Shown: positions 1 to 9,967 of the stretch, piece after piece
Layout: the number at the start of each line of letters is the position of its first letter
Position numbering within the stretch: position 1 is the first letter of the stretch
Assembly (NCBI RefSeq): GCF_947496485.1
Contig: NZ_CANMCZ010000001.1
Coordinates: forward strand, 677,596 to 741,595
DNA: 64,000 nucleotides
Direction of reading: 5' to 3'
DNA from: an uncultured Winogradskyella sp.
GTDB taxonomy: Bacteria; Bacteroidota; Bacteroidia; Flavobacteriales; Flavobacteriaceae
The notes under the pieces: model-generated
What the model was told of the DNA's origin: nothing
The model's input: only the letters and a program-made list of their open reading frames with translations
The model's database searches: none
Position numbers and translations under genes: made by a program

Positions 1-1396
1 ACACCATTCCAATACCATATTTCATAGCTGCACTGGGATTATACTTACTTTCCCACCATTTTGAAAAGAATGGTGCTAACGTAATAATAAAGAATGAGTT
101 TAAAATACCAAACCAAGAAGCAGGAACCTCTGTAGCCTCTTTACTAAATTCACGATTTAGTTTATAGTAAACTATGTACCACAAAAAGATAAAGGATATT
201 GCAAGAATAATATTAGAATACGGAATTTTTGAGTATGTTTTTTTAAATAATAGATAGAGCACCCAAGTTATTATAGCTAATGGACCAACTGTTAAAATTA
301 AATCGATAATTTTAAAAACCATTGCTGAATTTCCAGTTAGTGCTCTTTCTGTATAATCTCTAGCAAACAGCGTCATAGAACCTAAAGATTGTTCAAAAGC
401 GGCAAAAAAGAATACTGTAAAAATTCCAAATACTGATACCGCAATAATTTTATCTCTAACAACTTTAGTATATCTAGATATTCTAGTAATAATTAAGAAT
501 AAAAACATTGCTAAACTTACTAAAATTGTAAAATTAGCGCCAACAACATCTCCTACTTTAAAATTTAAAAGATTTATACCTCCAATAGCAGATAATGGTC
601 CATTAAATAAATATAATAAACCACCTGCTGAAGATAATACAATCAGTAACTTATCTAAGCTTGTAAACGGGTTTAATTTTCCTTCATTAGCTTTAGAGTT
701 TTCAGAAGGAGCCTCTTCATTAATATTTTGTGGTAACTCAACTTCGTGAACTTTAGAAGGTCGTTCACCTATTTGTCCAAAAAAATCTTTAGCCAACCAA
801 AACTGAATTAAACCTAATAACATAAAAATTCCTGCTAGACCAAAACCATAGCTCCAACCAATATTTTCTGCCAAATAACCGCAAAGCATCATTCCAAAGA
901 AAGCGCCTGCATTAACTCCCATATAATAAATCGTATAGGCACCATCTTTTTTAGATTCCTTTCCTTTGTACATTTCAGAAATCATGGAGGTCATATTGGG
1001 CTTAAAAAAACCTGTTCCGATAATTAATAAAGCTAATCCTAAATAAAGTGACCAAGGTGTTTCAATAACCATTGCTGCATGACCAAGCATCATGATGAAA
1101 CAACCAATAATAACTGCCCATTTATAACCAGTATATTTATCAGCTAGCCATCCACCCAAAATTGGAGTTAAATACAGTAAAGCACCATAAGTACCAATTA
1201 ATTCAAGTGCATGTTGGCGAGGCCATTCCCAACCAGGATTATCACTGATAATAGGTGCTGTTAAGAATAAGATAAGAAGTATTCGCATTCCGTAGAACGA
1301 GAAACGTTCCCACATTTCAGTGAAAAAAATCACAAATAATCCAGCTGGATGTCCTATAACTTTGTCTTTAAATAGATTTTCGATATCAGTATTCAT
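1..1396 (-). CDS. POT-family proton:oligopeptide symporter (3' end outside the window)
   Basis: The reading frame runs from an ATG at 1396 to the window edge, so the C-terminus is missing. It is a multi-spanning inner-membrane protein of the POT/PTR (proton-dependent oligopeptide transporter) family, which imports di- and tripeptides with protons. The N-terminus carries the family's FFTEMWERFSFYGMR stretch, holding the ExxER-type motif, followed by alternating hydrophobic helices. It is a close paralogue of the next gene upstream (start 3023), from which a hairpin terminator separates it. With the dipeptidyl peptidase behind that gene it forms a peptide-uptake group. The exact substrate range cannot be told from sequence. 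Confidence 0.9.
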   Translation of the reverse strand, partial: MNTDIENLFKDKVIGHPAGLFVIFFTEMWERFSFYGMRILLILFLTAPIISDNPGWEWPRQHALELIGTYGALLYLTPILGGWLADKYTGYKWAVIIGCFIMMLGHAAMVIETPWSLYLGLALLIIGTGFFKPNMTSMISEMYKGKESKKDGAYTIYYMGVNAGAFFGMMLCGYLAENIGWSYGFGLAGIFMLLGLIQFWLAKDFFGQIGERPSKVHEVELPQNINEEAPSENSKANEGKLNPFTSLDKLLIVLSSAGGLLYLFNGPLSAIGGINLLNFKVGDVVGANFTILVSLAMFLFLIITRISRYTKVVRDKIIAVSVFGIFTVFFFAAFEQSLGSMTLFARDYTERALTGNSAMVFKIIDLILTVGPLAIITWVLYLLFKKTYSKIPYSNIILAISFIFLWYIVYYKLNREFSKEATEVPASWFGILNSFFIITLAPFFSKWWESKYNPSAAMKYGIGMV

Positions 1397-1424
1397 AAAA
1401 AGAGTATTTAATTAGGAAAAAAAG

Positions 1425-1455
1425 AAACCCTTGCTATATTAATTTACAAGGGTTT
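1425..1455 (-). terminator. Intrinsic terminator after the second POT gene
   Basis: A 9-bp perfect stem (AAACCCTTG at 1425-1433 paired with CAAGGGTTT at 1447-1455) with a 13-base loop is followed on the minus strand by C and a run of seven T. It lies between the stop of the POT gene ending at 1470 and the start of the next POT gene at 1396, so the two paralogues are probably at least partly uncoupled. Confidence 0.6.
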
Positions 1456-1469
1456 TATATATGATTATT

Positions 1470-3023
1470 TTAGTTGTCCGCTAGTTCGAAACCTTCTGCT
1501 TCTTCATGCTTCAAGTCTCTTTCTTGGTCTTCAACACCATGAGTAAGGCGTTTTAGTGGCTTTAATATCATTATAAATAAAGCTCCTATTATTACAGTAA
1601 ATATTACAATTCCCGAAAATATGGTAAGCTCACCATAATCACTTGCCGATTCTCCAACAATACCCGCTACTTTATTGCCTAATCCTGTTGCCGCAAAATA
1701 AACACCCATCATTAATGACGCATATTTTACTGGTGCGAGTTTTGTAATAAACGACAGTGCCACTGGAGATATACATAATTCACCAATAGTGTGGAATAAA
1801 TAAGCTAAGACTAACCATATCATACTAGACGTTCCAGATTTTTCAAATTCCATAGCTGCAAATACCATAAACAAGAACCCAAAGCCCATTATAATAATAC
1901 CTAAAGCCATTTTAAACAATGAAGAGGCTTCCTTTCCTTTTAATTTGCGTTTAGCCCAGTAGCCTGCTACTGCTGTTGCAAAAAGTATAATAAATCCAGC
2001 ATTTAAACTTTGAAACATTACAGTTGGTATCTCCCAACCAAATAACATTCTATCTGTATTTGTTTCAGTATACAAATTCATTAATCCTCCAGCTTGTTCA
2101 AAGGCTCCCCAAAAAATAATTACCATTATAAATGATAGTAATAATACTAAGAAACGATCTTTGTAGGCTTGTGAATCTAATTCTTTATAAATCATCATTA
2201 ACAAAGCAGCAATTGCCGTTAAAAATAAAAATAAAAGACCGTAACCCCAATCAAGGTAATACCATCCTATTCCCGAAAGTATAGCAAGTACAGTAGTAAA
2301 TCCTAGTTGTATTGGTGAACTAAATAGCTTAGAATATAATTTACCATATGAAATTTCATTAGGATCGTCTTTAGCTTCAATAAAATTACCAACATGAGTC
2401 AAATACTTTTGACCGTATATGTAATTGATTAATCCAAGAACCATTACAATTCCTGCCAAACCAAATCCTGCATGCCAACCCCATTTTGCCACCACTAAAC
2501 CAACAATCATAGTTGCCAATAGTGATCCAAGATTAATGCCTATATAAAAAATACTAAATCCTTTATCTCTTCTAATATCTCCATCTTTATATAGTCCTCC
2601 TACCATGGTAGAAATATTAGGCTTCAATAAACCAACACCGAGTATAACCAAACCTAGTCCTGTATAAAATGCCCAAATATCAGTGAGAACTAGAACACCA
2701 TGCCCTAGACATAAAATAATAGCACCTACTAAAACAGCTTTCTTTTGACCAATCAGTTTATCAGCAATCATTCCACCAGGAATAGACATAACATATACTA
2801 GCATTGTGTACCAACCGTATAATGCTAAGGCTTCTTTACTCGTCCACCCTAAACCTGCACCTCTATCATCTCCAATAGTAGCTGTAGTCATATATAAAAC
2901 TAATAATGCTCTCATACCATAGTATGAAAAACGTTCCCACATTTCTGTAAGAAAAAGAATGTAAAGACCAATAGGCTGCCCAAAAAGTTCTTTTTGATGT
3001 TCTGGTTTAATTGCTGTTGACAT
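1470..3023 (-). CDS. POT-family proton:oligopeptide symporter
   Basis: A 517-residue inner-membrane symporter of the POT/PTR family, expected to import small peptides with protons. The N-terminal LTEMWERFSYYGMRALL block (residues about 26-42) carries the ExxERFxYY signature, and about 14 hydrophobic helices follow, with an intact C-terminal half. The length is normal for bacterial members. It lies 31 bases downstream of the dipeptidyl-peptidase gene and is probably cotranscribed with it, so dipeptides released in the periplasm could be taken up directly. A CTAACTAA motif lies 10 bases before the start codon and recurs before other transporter genes in this window. Confidence 0.92.
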   Translation of the reverse strand: MSTAIKPEHQKELFGQPIGLYILFLTEMWERFSYYGMRALLVLYMTTATIGDDRGAGLGWTSKEALALYGWYTMLVYVMSIPGGMIADKLIGQKKAVLVGAIILCLGHGVLVLTDIWAFYTGLGLVILGVGLLKPNISTMVGGLYKDGDIRRDKGFSIFYIGINLGSLLATMIVGLVVAKWGWHAGFGLAGIVMVLGLINYIYGQKYLTHVGNFIEAKDDPNEISYGKLYSKLFSSPIQLGFTTVLAILSGIGWYYLDWGYGLLFLFLTAIAALLMMIYKELDSQAYKDRFLVLLLSFIMVIIFWGAFEQAGGLMNLYTETNTDRMLFGWEIPTVMFQSLNAGFIILFATAVAGYWAKRKLKGKEASSLFKMALGIIIMGFGFLFMVFAAMEFEKSGTSSMIWLVLAYLFHTIGELCISPVALSFITKLAPVKYASLMMGVYFAATGLGNKVAGIVGESASDYGELTIFSGIVIFTVIIGALFIMILKPLKRLTHGVEDQERDLKHEEAEGFELADN

Positions 3024-3054
3024 AAAATTTATATTAGTTAGTTAGTTTAGATTT

Positions 3055-5286
3055 TTAGTCTTTAATTTTAGATGTAGTTTCCTCTTCTTTTCCATTCTCT
3101 TTTATTTTATCACCTAAAGTCTTATTGATGAAATTCGTCATCTTTTTATATAAATGTAAGCGCGTATTTCCGCCATATATACCATGATTTTTATCTGGGT
3201 AAATCATCCATTCAAATTGCTTATCAGCTTGGATTAGCGCTTCTACCATGCGCATGGTATTTTGTAAATGTACGTTATCATCTCCAGAACCATGAATTAA
3301 TAAGAAATCACCCTCTAATTTATCGACATGGTTAATTGGAGAGTTTTCATCGTAGCCACTTGAATTTTCTTGAGGAGTTGTCATATAACGCTCTGTGTAG
3401 ATGGTATCATAAAATCTCCAACTTGTTACGGGTGCAACTGCAATTGCCATTTTAAAGACATCGTTACCCTTAAATAAAGCGTTGCTACTCATAAAGCCTC
3501 CGTAGCTCCATCCCCAAATTCCGATTCTGCTTTCATCTATATAAGGTAATGCTCCTAACTTCTTGGCTGCCGCTATTTGATCTTCAACTTCATATTTCCC
3601 TAATTCGTTTTGGGTTACTTTTTTAAAATCTGCTCCTTTAAAACCTGTTCCTCTTCCGTCTACGCAAGCTACAATGTAACCTTGCTGAGCTAACATTTGG
3701 TACCAATAGTCATTTGTACTATTCCAGCGGTTTGCTACTTGTTGCGAACCTGGACCAGAATATTGATACATAAACAGCGGGTATTCTTTAGTTGCATCAA
3801 AATCTGCTGGTTTTATCATCCACATATTTAAGTCGTTTCCATTAATATTTATAGTACTAAACTCTTTTTTTGATGTGATATAATCTCCAACTTTTTGGGC
3901 CAATTTATCATTATCCTTGATACTTTTTACAACCTCACCAGATTTGGCACTATTCAAAGTATACTCTTGTGGTGATGTTGCGCTAGAATGTGTGTTTATA
4001 AAATAAGTGAAATCTGTACTAAAAGATGCACTATTAGTCCCTTCTGTTTTAGTTAATCGCTTTTTATTTTTTCCGTTTAGCTTTATAGAATATACATCTC
4101 TATTAATTGACCCATTTTCAACCGATTGGTAATAAATCGTATTTGCCTTTTCGTTAAATCCATAATAATTTGTGACTTCCCAATTACCATTTGTAACTTG
4201 ATTGATTAACCTTCCATCATTGGCATAATGATAAATATGGTTATACCCATCTTTTTCACTTGTCCAGATAAAGCTATTATCTTGTAAAAAAGTAAGGTTA
4301 AAAGTTACATCGATATAAGCTTTGTCTTGTTCTGCCAATACTAAATTAGACTTCATAGCTTTAGTATTTATCATCCAAAGATCTAATTCATTTTGATGAC
4401 GATTCATATATTGAGCACTCAACACATTTGCATCATTTGTCCATTTAATTCTTGGAATATAAAAATCGTTATAAGCTTTATCAACTTTTAGCTCTTGTGT
4501 TTTATTAGAACCTAAATCATACAGGTGCAAAGACACTTTAGAATTTGCCTCACCGGCTTTTGGATATTTAAACACTTGCTGTGTTTGGTATAAATCTGAA
4601 CCAAAAACATCCATTGAAAATTCTGGAACTTCAGTTTCATCAAAACGTATAAATGCTATTTGGTTGCTAGCTTTATTCCAATCAAAAGCTCTTACAAAAC
4701 TAAATTCTTCTTCATAAACCCAGTCTGTAATTCCATTTATAATTATATTCTTTTCTCCATCGAATGTAATTTGATCTACCTTACCAGAGCTTAAATCTTT
4801 CACAAAGAGATTGTTTTTAAATCCGTAGGCAATTTTAGTTCCATCAGGCGACAGTGTTGGCTCTTGCACCAAATCATCAGACACTTTTGTTATTTTTTTT
4901 GAAGCAATATCATAAATGTAAAATTCGCCTAGAGTTGATCTTCTAAAAACAGGGATTGATTTAGTAGTTAAAATTACTTTAGATTCATCATTGCTAAAGC
5001 TGTAATCAAAAAAACCTTGAATCTCTGCTATATCTGCAGATGACACCAAGGTCTTTACTTTCTCTAAAGTTTTATAATTGTAAATATCAATTGTTGCTGT
5101 TCTATTTTGCCTATCGAAATTTAACACTGAATACTGTTTACCATTCTTCATTGAATGCAAGGCTTGCATGCCTTCGGTTCTAAATGAACCACTCCAAATA
5201 TCTTCGAGAGAAATCTGTTTTTCTTGACAATAAATTAAAGAGGTTGTTAAAAATCCTACAATAGCAACGAAGTGTCTTATTTTCAT
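3055..5286 (-). CDS. Dipeptidyl-peptidase IV-type serine peptidase (S9B family)
   Basis: A 743-residue exported enzyme with a signal peptide (residues 1-20), an N-terminal beta-propeller (about 40-480) and a C-terminal alpha/beta-hydrolase domain. It should remove N-terminal X-Pro or X-Ala dipeptides in the periplasm. Visible features are the DWVYEEE motif (the glutamate pair that holds the substrate amino terminus in DPP IV), the nucleophile elbow GWSYGG (Ser about 594), the acid in GSGDDN (Asp about 669) and the histidine in DKNHG (His about 701). All three catalytic residues are present. It is the first gene of a probable operon with the POT symporter downstream and is divergent from the HMG-CoA reductase gene. 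Confidence 0.92.
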   Translation of the reverse strand: MKIRHFVAIVGFLTTSLIYCQEKQISLEDIWSGSFRTEGMQALHSMKNGKQYSVLNFDRQNRTATIDIYNYKTLEKVKTLVSSADIAEIQGFFDYSFSNDESKVILTTKSIPVFRRSTLGEFYIYDIASKKITKVSDDLVQEPTLSPDGTKIAYGFKNNLFVKDLSSGKVDQITFDGEKNIIINGITDWVYEEEFSFVRAFDWNKASNQIAFIRFDETEVPEFSMDVFGSDLYQTQQVFKYPKAGEANSKVSLHLYDLGSNKTQELKVDKAYNDFYIPRIKWTNDANVLSAQYMNRHQNELDLWMINTKAMKSNLVLAEQDKAYIDVTFNLTFLQDNSFIWTSEKDGYNHIYHYANDGRLINQVTNGNWEVTNYYGFNEKANTIYYQSVENGSINRDVYSIKLNGKNKKRLTKTEGTNSASFSTDFTYFINTHSSATSPQEYTLNSAKSGEVVKSIKDNDKLAQKVGDYITSKKEFSTININGNDLNMWMIKPADFDATKEYPLFMYQYSGPGSQQVANRWNSTNDYWYQMLAQQGYIVACVDGRGTGFKGADFKKVTQNELGKYEVEDQIAAAKKLGALPYIDESRIGIWGWSYGGFMSSNALFKGNDVFKMAIAVAPVTSWRFYDTIYTERYMTTPQENSSGYDENSPINHVDKLEGDFLLIHGSGDDNVHLQNTMRMVEALIQADKQFEWMIYPDKNHGIYGGNTRLHLYKKMTNFINKTLGDKIKENGKEEETTSKIKD

Positions 5287-5380
5287 GTATTTTATTTTTC
5301 AATGTAGCAATGCCAAGTTTACTAAAAAATATGCAAAAAATAAGCATTATTAACAGTAAATCCGTAATTAATGATAGTTA

Positions 5381-5415
5381 TTGCACACATTTTATGCCAA
5401 TCCTAAGTATCTTTA
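5381..5415 (+). promoter_or_regulatory. Possible sigma-A promoter of the HMG-CoA reductase gene
   Basis: TTGC at 5381-5384 and TATCTTTA at 5408-5415, 23 bases apart, resemble the Bacteroidota -33 (TTTG) and -7 (TAnnTTTG) elements with one mismatch each. Transcription would start roughly 15 bases before the ATG at 5436. This is a match by eye only. Confidence 0.35.
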
Positions 5416-5435
5416 CGTTTTAAACTAAATTAAAT

Positions 5436-6737
5436 ATGCCAAACGTTATTTCTGGCTTTTCTAAGCTCACGAAATCTGAAAAGATTGAATGGCTTTTAGA
5501 TTCTTATTTTACTGATAAAGAAACTGCACGTCAACTTGTAAAGCAATATTGGAATACTGATGAAAAACTTCAGAAGTTGCATGATGAGTTTATTGAAAAT
5601 ACAATCACCAATTACTATCTACCACTTGGAGTTGCACCAAATTTTTTAATCAATGATACATTGCACACAATACCAATGGCCATTGAAGAAAGTTCGGTAG
5701 TTGCAGCAGCTAGTAAAGCTGCAAAATTTTGGTTTGATAGAGGAGGTTTTAAAGCTAAAGTGATTTCCACAACTAAAATAGGTCAAGTTCATTTTACTTA
5801 TAATGGTGATTATGAAAAACTTTATACCTTTTTTGAAATCGTAAAACCAAAATTAGTTTCTGACACTTCTGATATTACCAGAAATATGAAACGAAGAGGT
5901 GGTGGTATTTTAGATATTGAACTACGAAACAAATCTAAAGATTTACAAAACTACTATCAGCTCCATGCTACTTTTGAAACCTTGGATGCCATGGGAGCGA
6001 ATTTTATTAATTCTTGCTTAGAGCAATTTGCAACGACTTTTAAAACAGAGGCAGAAGAAAAATTAGATGGTGACTTAAATATAGTAATGAGTATTCTGTC
6101 TAACTACGTTCCAAATTGTTTAGTTAGAGCCGAAGTATCTTGTAAAGTCGAAGACTTAAAAAGTAAAGATATTTCCAATCCAGAGCTATTTGTTCAGAAA
6201 TTTAAGCAAGCCGTCAATATCGCAGAGATTGAACCTTTTAGAGCAGTAACACACAATAAAGGCATAATGAATGGTATTGATGCTGTTGTATTAGCTACAG
6301 GAAATGACTTTAGAGCTGTTGAAGCAGGAGTACATGCATATGCCTCTAGAAATGGTAAATATTCAAGCTTAACACACTGCTCAATTGATAATAACATCTT
6401 CAAGTTTTGGATTGAAATTCCATTAGCATTAGGAACTGTAGGTGGACTAACGAGCTTGCATCCATTAGTGAAGTTTTCATTAGAAATGCTCGAAAAACCC
6501 ACCGCTAAAGATTTAATGAAAATTGTCGCTGTTGCTGGTTTGGCCCAGAATTTTGGAGCACTAAAATCATTGACTACCACAGGCATACAAGAAGGACATA
6601 TGAAAATGCACTTAATGAATATATTGAATCAGTTTGAAGCCACAGTAGAAGAGAAAGACCAAATTGTGGAACATTTTAAAACCAATGTGGTTACTCATAG
6701 TGCAGTAGTTGAAGCCATTGAAAACCTTAGAAACTAA
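5436..6737 (+). CDS. mvaA: Hydroxymethylglutaryl-CoA reductase, class II
   Basis: A 433-residue cytoplasmic enzyme that reduces HMG-CoA to mevalonate, the committed step of the mevalonate route to isoprenoids (or works in reverse in mevalonate-degrading bacteria). Class II features are visible: the ENTITNYYLPLG block with the catalytic Glu near residue 54, the EESSVVAAASKAA substrate loop, the THNKGIMNGIDAVVLATGND block holding the catalytic Lys and Asp, and a C-terminal GIQEGHM motif with the catalytic His. There is no membrane anchor, unlike eukaryotic class I enzymes. The GHMP kinase follows after 2 bases. Because Flavobacteriaceae generally make isoprenoids through mevalonate, a biosynthetic role is the likeliest. 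Confidence 0.93.
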   Translation: MPNVISGFSKLTKSEKIEWLLDSYFTDKETARQLVKQYWNTDEKLQKLHDEFIENTITNYYLPLGVAPNFLINDTLHTIPMAIEESSVVAAASKAAKFWFDRGGFKAKVISTTKIGQVHFTYNGDYEKLYTFFEIVKPKLVSDTSDITRNMKRRGGGILDIELRNKSKDLQNYYQLHATFETLDAMGANFINSCLEQFATTFKTEAEEKLDGDLNIVMSILSNYVPNCLVRAEVSCKVEDLKSKDISNPELFVQKFKQAVNIAEIEPFRAVTHNKGIMNGIDAVVLATGNDFRAVEAGVHAYASRNGKYSSLTHCSIDNNIFKFWIEIPLALGTVGGLTSLHPLVKFSLEMLEKPTAKDLMKIVAVAGLAQNFGALKSLTTTGIQEGHMKMHLMNILNQFEATVEEKDQIVEHFKTNVVTHSAVVEAIENLRN

Positions 6738-6739
6738 AT

Positions 6740-7663
6740 TTGAAAACTTTTAGAAGCAACGGAAAATTATTACTTACCGCTGAGTATGTGGTTTTAGATG
6801 GAGCTAAGGCACTGGCCTTACCAACCCGATATGGACAAAGCTTAACCGTTGAGCCTAATAATGCTAATACTATTGTTTGGAAAAGTTATAACGAATTAGA
6901 CGAACTTTGGTTTGAGGATGAATTCTTAATTACAAAAACTTCTAGTAGACTAAGTTTAAAGGCTAAAAACTATACAGATATTTCTAAACGGTTAATTCAA
7001 ATTTTAAAAGCAACTTATAGTCTTAATCCAGAATTCTTAAGCACAAAACAAGGCTATAATATTACTACACACCAAGATTTTAATAGGCTTTGGGGTTTAG
7101 GCACTTCTTCCACGCTTATTAACAATATAGCAAATTGGGCTCAAGTTGATGCCTACAAACTTTTAGAAAAAACGTTTAAAGGCAGTGGTTATGATATTGC
7201 CTGTGCGCAAAACAAAACTCCTATTGCTTATCAATTAAGATATAGTCAAAAGCCATTAGTTGAAGCTATTGATTTTAATCCAAGTTTTAAATCACAGCTC
7301 TATTTTGTATACCTCAACCAAAAGCAAAATAGTAGAGATGGCATAGCTTCCTATAAAAAGAATGCAAAAATTGATAAAAGCATAATTGAAGAAGTAAATG
7401 AAATTACTGAAGCTATGATATTATGTAAGTCGCTTTCAGAATTTGAAATGCTTATCAACAAGCATGAGGTAATTATTTCTGACCTTATCAATCAAGAGAC
7501 CGTAAGGTCACGACTCTTTAAAGACTATGATGGCTGCTTAAAAAGTCTTGGTGCTTGGGGAGGCGATTTTGTTTTAGTCACATCAGAAACCAATCCTACA
7601 GACTATTTTAAATCTAAAGGTTTTGAAACTGTGATTACCTATACTGAAATGGTATTAAACTAA
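6740..7663 (+). CDS. GYDIA-family GHMP kinase
   Basis: A 307-residue cytoplasmic GHMP-superfamily kinase. It shows the N-terminal TAEYVVLDGA strand-loop (residues 12-21), a modified ATP-binding loop in WGLGTSST and the GSGYDIACA motif that gives this family its name. It begins with TTG at 6740, two bases after the HMG-CoA reductase stop; no ATG fits before the conserved N-terminus. Coupling to HMG-CoA reductase suggests a kinase step of the mevalonate pathway, either mevalonate or phosphomevalonate kinase. The ATP loop is less canonical than in proven mevalonate kinases, so the substrate is inferred from context only. Confidence 0.85.
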   Translation: MKTFRSNGKLLLTAEYVVLDGAKALALPTRYGQSLTVEPNNANTIVWKSYNELDELWFEDEFLITKTSSRLSLKAKNYTDISKRLIQILKATYSLNPEFLSTKQGYNITTHQDFNRLWGLGTSSTLINNIANWAQVDAYKLLEKTFKGSGYDIACAQNKTPIAYQLRYSQKPLVEAIDFNPSFKSQLYFVYLNQKQNSRDGIASYKKNAKIDKSIIEEVNEITEAMILCKSLSEFEMLINKHEVIISDLINQETVRSRLFKDYDGCLKSLGAWGGDFVLVTSETNPTDYFKSKGFETVITYTEMVLN

Positions 7664-7695
7664 AAATGGCTTTACATTTCTGTAAAGCCATTTTT
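7662..7695. terminator. Strong bidirectional intrinsic terminator
   Basis: A 15-bp perfect stem (7662-7676 with 7681-7695) around a TTTC loop, A-rich on the left arm and T-rich on the right. It can end transcription from both sides and sits between the convergent GHMP-kinase and peptidyl-prolyl isomerase genes. The stem begins inside the kinase stop codon. Confidence 0.9.
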
Positions 7696-7713
7696 TATAT
7701 TATTCAAAGCTGA

Positions 7714-9873
7714 CTAGTAAACCGTCTTAGCTCTGTTATCTTCTATATCCGCTGCTTTTTCTAATGCTTGATATACTTTATTCTGCACTGCACTTTTACG
7801 TTCAGTATTTAATCTATTCATTATAGCAGTATAGTTATCTAATTTTGTAGCCTCATTTATTTTAGTGACTTCGATAACATAAACACCTTTTTCGCCGTCA
7901 ATAGGCTTAGATGTTGATCCTTGGGCCAAACCAAATGCAGCACCAACTACTTTAGGCTCTACACCTGCTCCAGAGAGTGTAGTATTTTTAATGGTAACAG
8001 CAGCAGCAGTTCTAGGACTCTGACCATTGTTTTTTGCAATATCATCTATAGAAGTTGCAGTGATTTTGTCGCGAATCATTTTCGCTTTCTTTTCTTTTCT
8101 TATTTCTGGTATAGCTGTGATTGAAGCATCTTCGATACTCATCAACCCTTCTTCATTTTTTTCTACAAGCTTGGCAACAATAAATCCAAATCCTGAAACA
8201 GGGAAATTTTTAAACTCACCTATATCAGTATCTTCATCAAATGCCCAACGGACTACTTCTCTCTGACTTCCTAAACCAGGTATATTCTCGTCTAATTCTT
8301 TAAATGTAATTGGTTTTATGGCTAAATCACGTTCTTTAGCCAATGCATTAAAATCACCATCCTTGGCAGCGATCTCAAACTTAGACATATCATTAAAAAC
8401 TTGACTAAGTGTTTCTTCTGATGGTTCAATTTCGTCTGCTAATGTGGCCACTTTAATAGCCTTATTGTAACTGTACTTATCTAAAATCTCAATGATATGA
8501 TAACCAAAAGATGTACCGACAACATCTATATCACCTTTTTCATTATCAAAAGAAAAAGCTTTAAACTCTGGCGCCATACTAGCATTATAAGCAAATTCAA
8601 TCTCACCATCTTTCTCATTACTTACCTTATCAGAAGATAATTCTAATAAATCCATAAATTTAGTACCGCTTTTTATTTTTGCTAAAATACTATCAGCTGT
8701 TACTTTAGCCTCTTCATAAGTTTTTGTAATAGAAGGATCTGCATTAGAACCGCCTGCAAAAGGCACTAATATATGACGTACTTTTACTGAGTCTGCTAAT
8801 TGCTTAGTTTCAACTATTTTAGATAATTTATAATATCCAGCATCTTTATAAGGCCCATAAAAATCCCCAACATTTAGCTTCAATAATGTATCTTTTGCAA
8901 CAGATTGTATTTGCGCATTTCTTAAAAAGGTATCATTATACTTAATATCAGAATAAGAATTAATAAATTCTTCAAGGTTGTCAGTTGAACTAAAACCAGG
9001 AATTGTATCTGTATTTTTGCTACTTTCATTATACTCTAATCTGTCATTCTTTAAAGCTAATAAATTCGCTTTTATCTTATCCTCGTCTGCTTTAGAAGCT
9101 TCTTCCTTAAACTCAACATAAACCACTTCTCTGCTTTCGTCTACCTTGTACTTATCTTCATGCTTTTTGATATAATCACTAATCTCACTTTTAGAAACCT
9201 TAACCAAACTATCTGCAATACTCGTATATGGTATTTGCACATAGCGCATATCTACTGTTTTAGCATCGCCAAAATAATCGTCCTCAGCTTCAGAAATTGT
9301 AGTACTCACTCCAGCTTTGATCATATTATAATACGTCTGCTGAATAGCATTCGCAGCAATATTTTGCTCATTGTTTGTCCATACTTCATAATTAACACTA
9401 ATAGGTTGTCCACCTGTAGTAAGTGTAGAGACTTCTGGACTTATATCTTTTAAATTAGAGATATATGCATTCAAACGATTTACATCAAAAACACCATTAG
9501 CATCTTGAAATTCAGGATAAGATGAAAAACTATTTTTTAATAAATCTCGCATTTCATCTTTTTCAACTGATAAACCTAAGGCTTCAAATTCAGTTTCTAA
9601 TATAATTTTACGTAACTCTTGGTTGTAAATCGCATTCATGGATTGTGTAGAAGTTTGTCTTCCACCAGATCTATCTTGATAGTTTTTTACTTTCTGCTGA
9701 AACTCAGTTCTGCCTATATCTTTACCATTAATTGTAGCCACAACGTCTTGTGAACCACCCGTTAGAGCATCAGAATTTTTGAACAAATCACCAATTACAA
9801 AAGCGAATAATGCCATTGCTATTACTAATATAAGCACTAGTGAGCGTTGTCTAATTTTATTTAAAACTGCCAT
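7714..9873 (-). CDS. PpiD/SurA-like peptidyl-prolyl isomerase
   Basis: A 719-residue foldase anchored in the inner membrane by one N-terminal helix (about residues 11-29), with most of the protein in the periplasm. The order is a SurA/PpiD-type N-terminal chaperone domain (about 35-200), a parvulin domain beginning at KVRHILVPF (about residue 367) and ending near FGYHIIEI, then a long C-terminal domain. It should help fold or escort outer-membrane and secreted proteins. The anchor and the length resemble PpiD more than the soluble SurA. It is the last gene of the envelope cluster that begins at coaX and ends at the bidirectional terminator at 7662-7695. Confidence 0.9.
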   Translation of the reverse strand: MAVLNKIRQRSLVLILVIAMALFAFVIGDLFKNSDALTGGSQDVVATINGKDIGRTEFQQKVKNYQDRSGGRQTSTQSMNAIYNQELRKIILETEFEALGLSVEKDEMRDLLKNSFSSYPEFQDANGVFDVNRLNAYISNLKDISPEVSTLTTGGQPISVNYEVWTNNEQNIAANAIQQTYYNMIKAGVSTTISEAEDDYFGDAKTVDMRYVQIPYTSIADSLVKVSKSEISDYIKKHEDKYKVDESREVVYVEFKEEASKADEDKIKANLLALKNDRLEYNESSKNTDTIPGFSSTDNLEEFINSYSDIKYNDTFLRNAQIQSVAKDTLLKLNVGDFYGPYKDAGYYKLSKIVETKQLADSVKVRHILVPFAGGSNADPSITKTYEEAKVTADSILAKIKSGTKFMDLLELSSDKVSNEKDGEIEFAYNASMAPEFKAFSFDNEKGDIDVVGTSFGYHIIEILDKYSYNKAIKVATLADEIEPSEETLSQVFNDMSKFEIAAKDGDFNALAKERDLAIKPITFKELDENIPGLGSQREVVRWAFDEDTDIGEFKNFPVSGFGFIVAKLVEKNEEGLMSIEDASITAIPEIRKEKKAKMIRDKITATSIDDIAKNNGQSPRTAAAVTIKNTTLSGAGVEPKVVGAAFGLAQGSTSKPIDGEKGVYVIEVTKINEATKLDNYTAIMNRLNTERKSAVQNKVYQALEKAADIEDNRAKTVY

Positions 9874-9967
9874 AGTTTATTTTTTTCGTATAAATAAGTC
9901 TGCGAAAATAGTATTTTCTACCAAATTATGAAAGGAGATGTATAGTTTTTATGGGTGATAAAACGTA

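Noticed and set aside
6194..6586. Open frame on the minus strand inside the HMG-CoA reductase gene
   Set aside because: It lies wholly within a strongly conserved gene, has no family features and is an antisense shadow.
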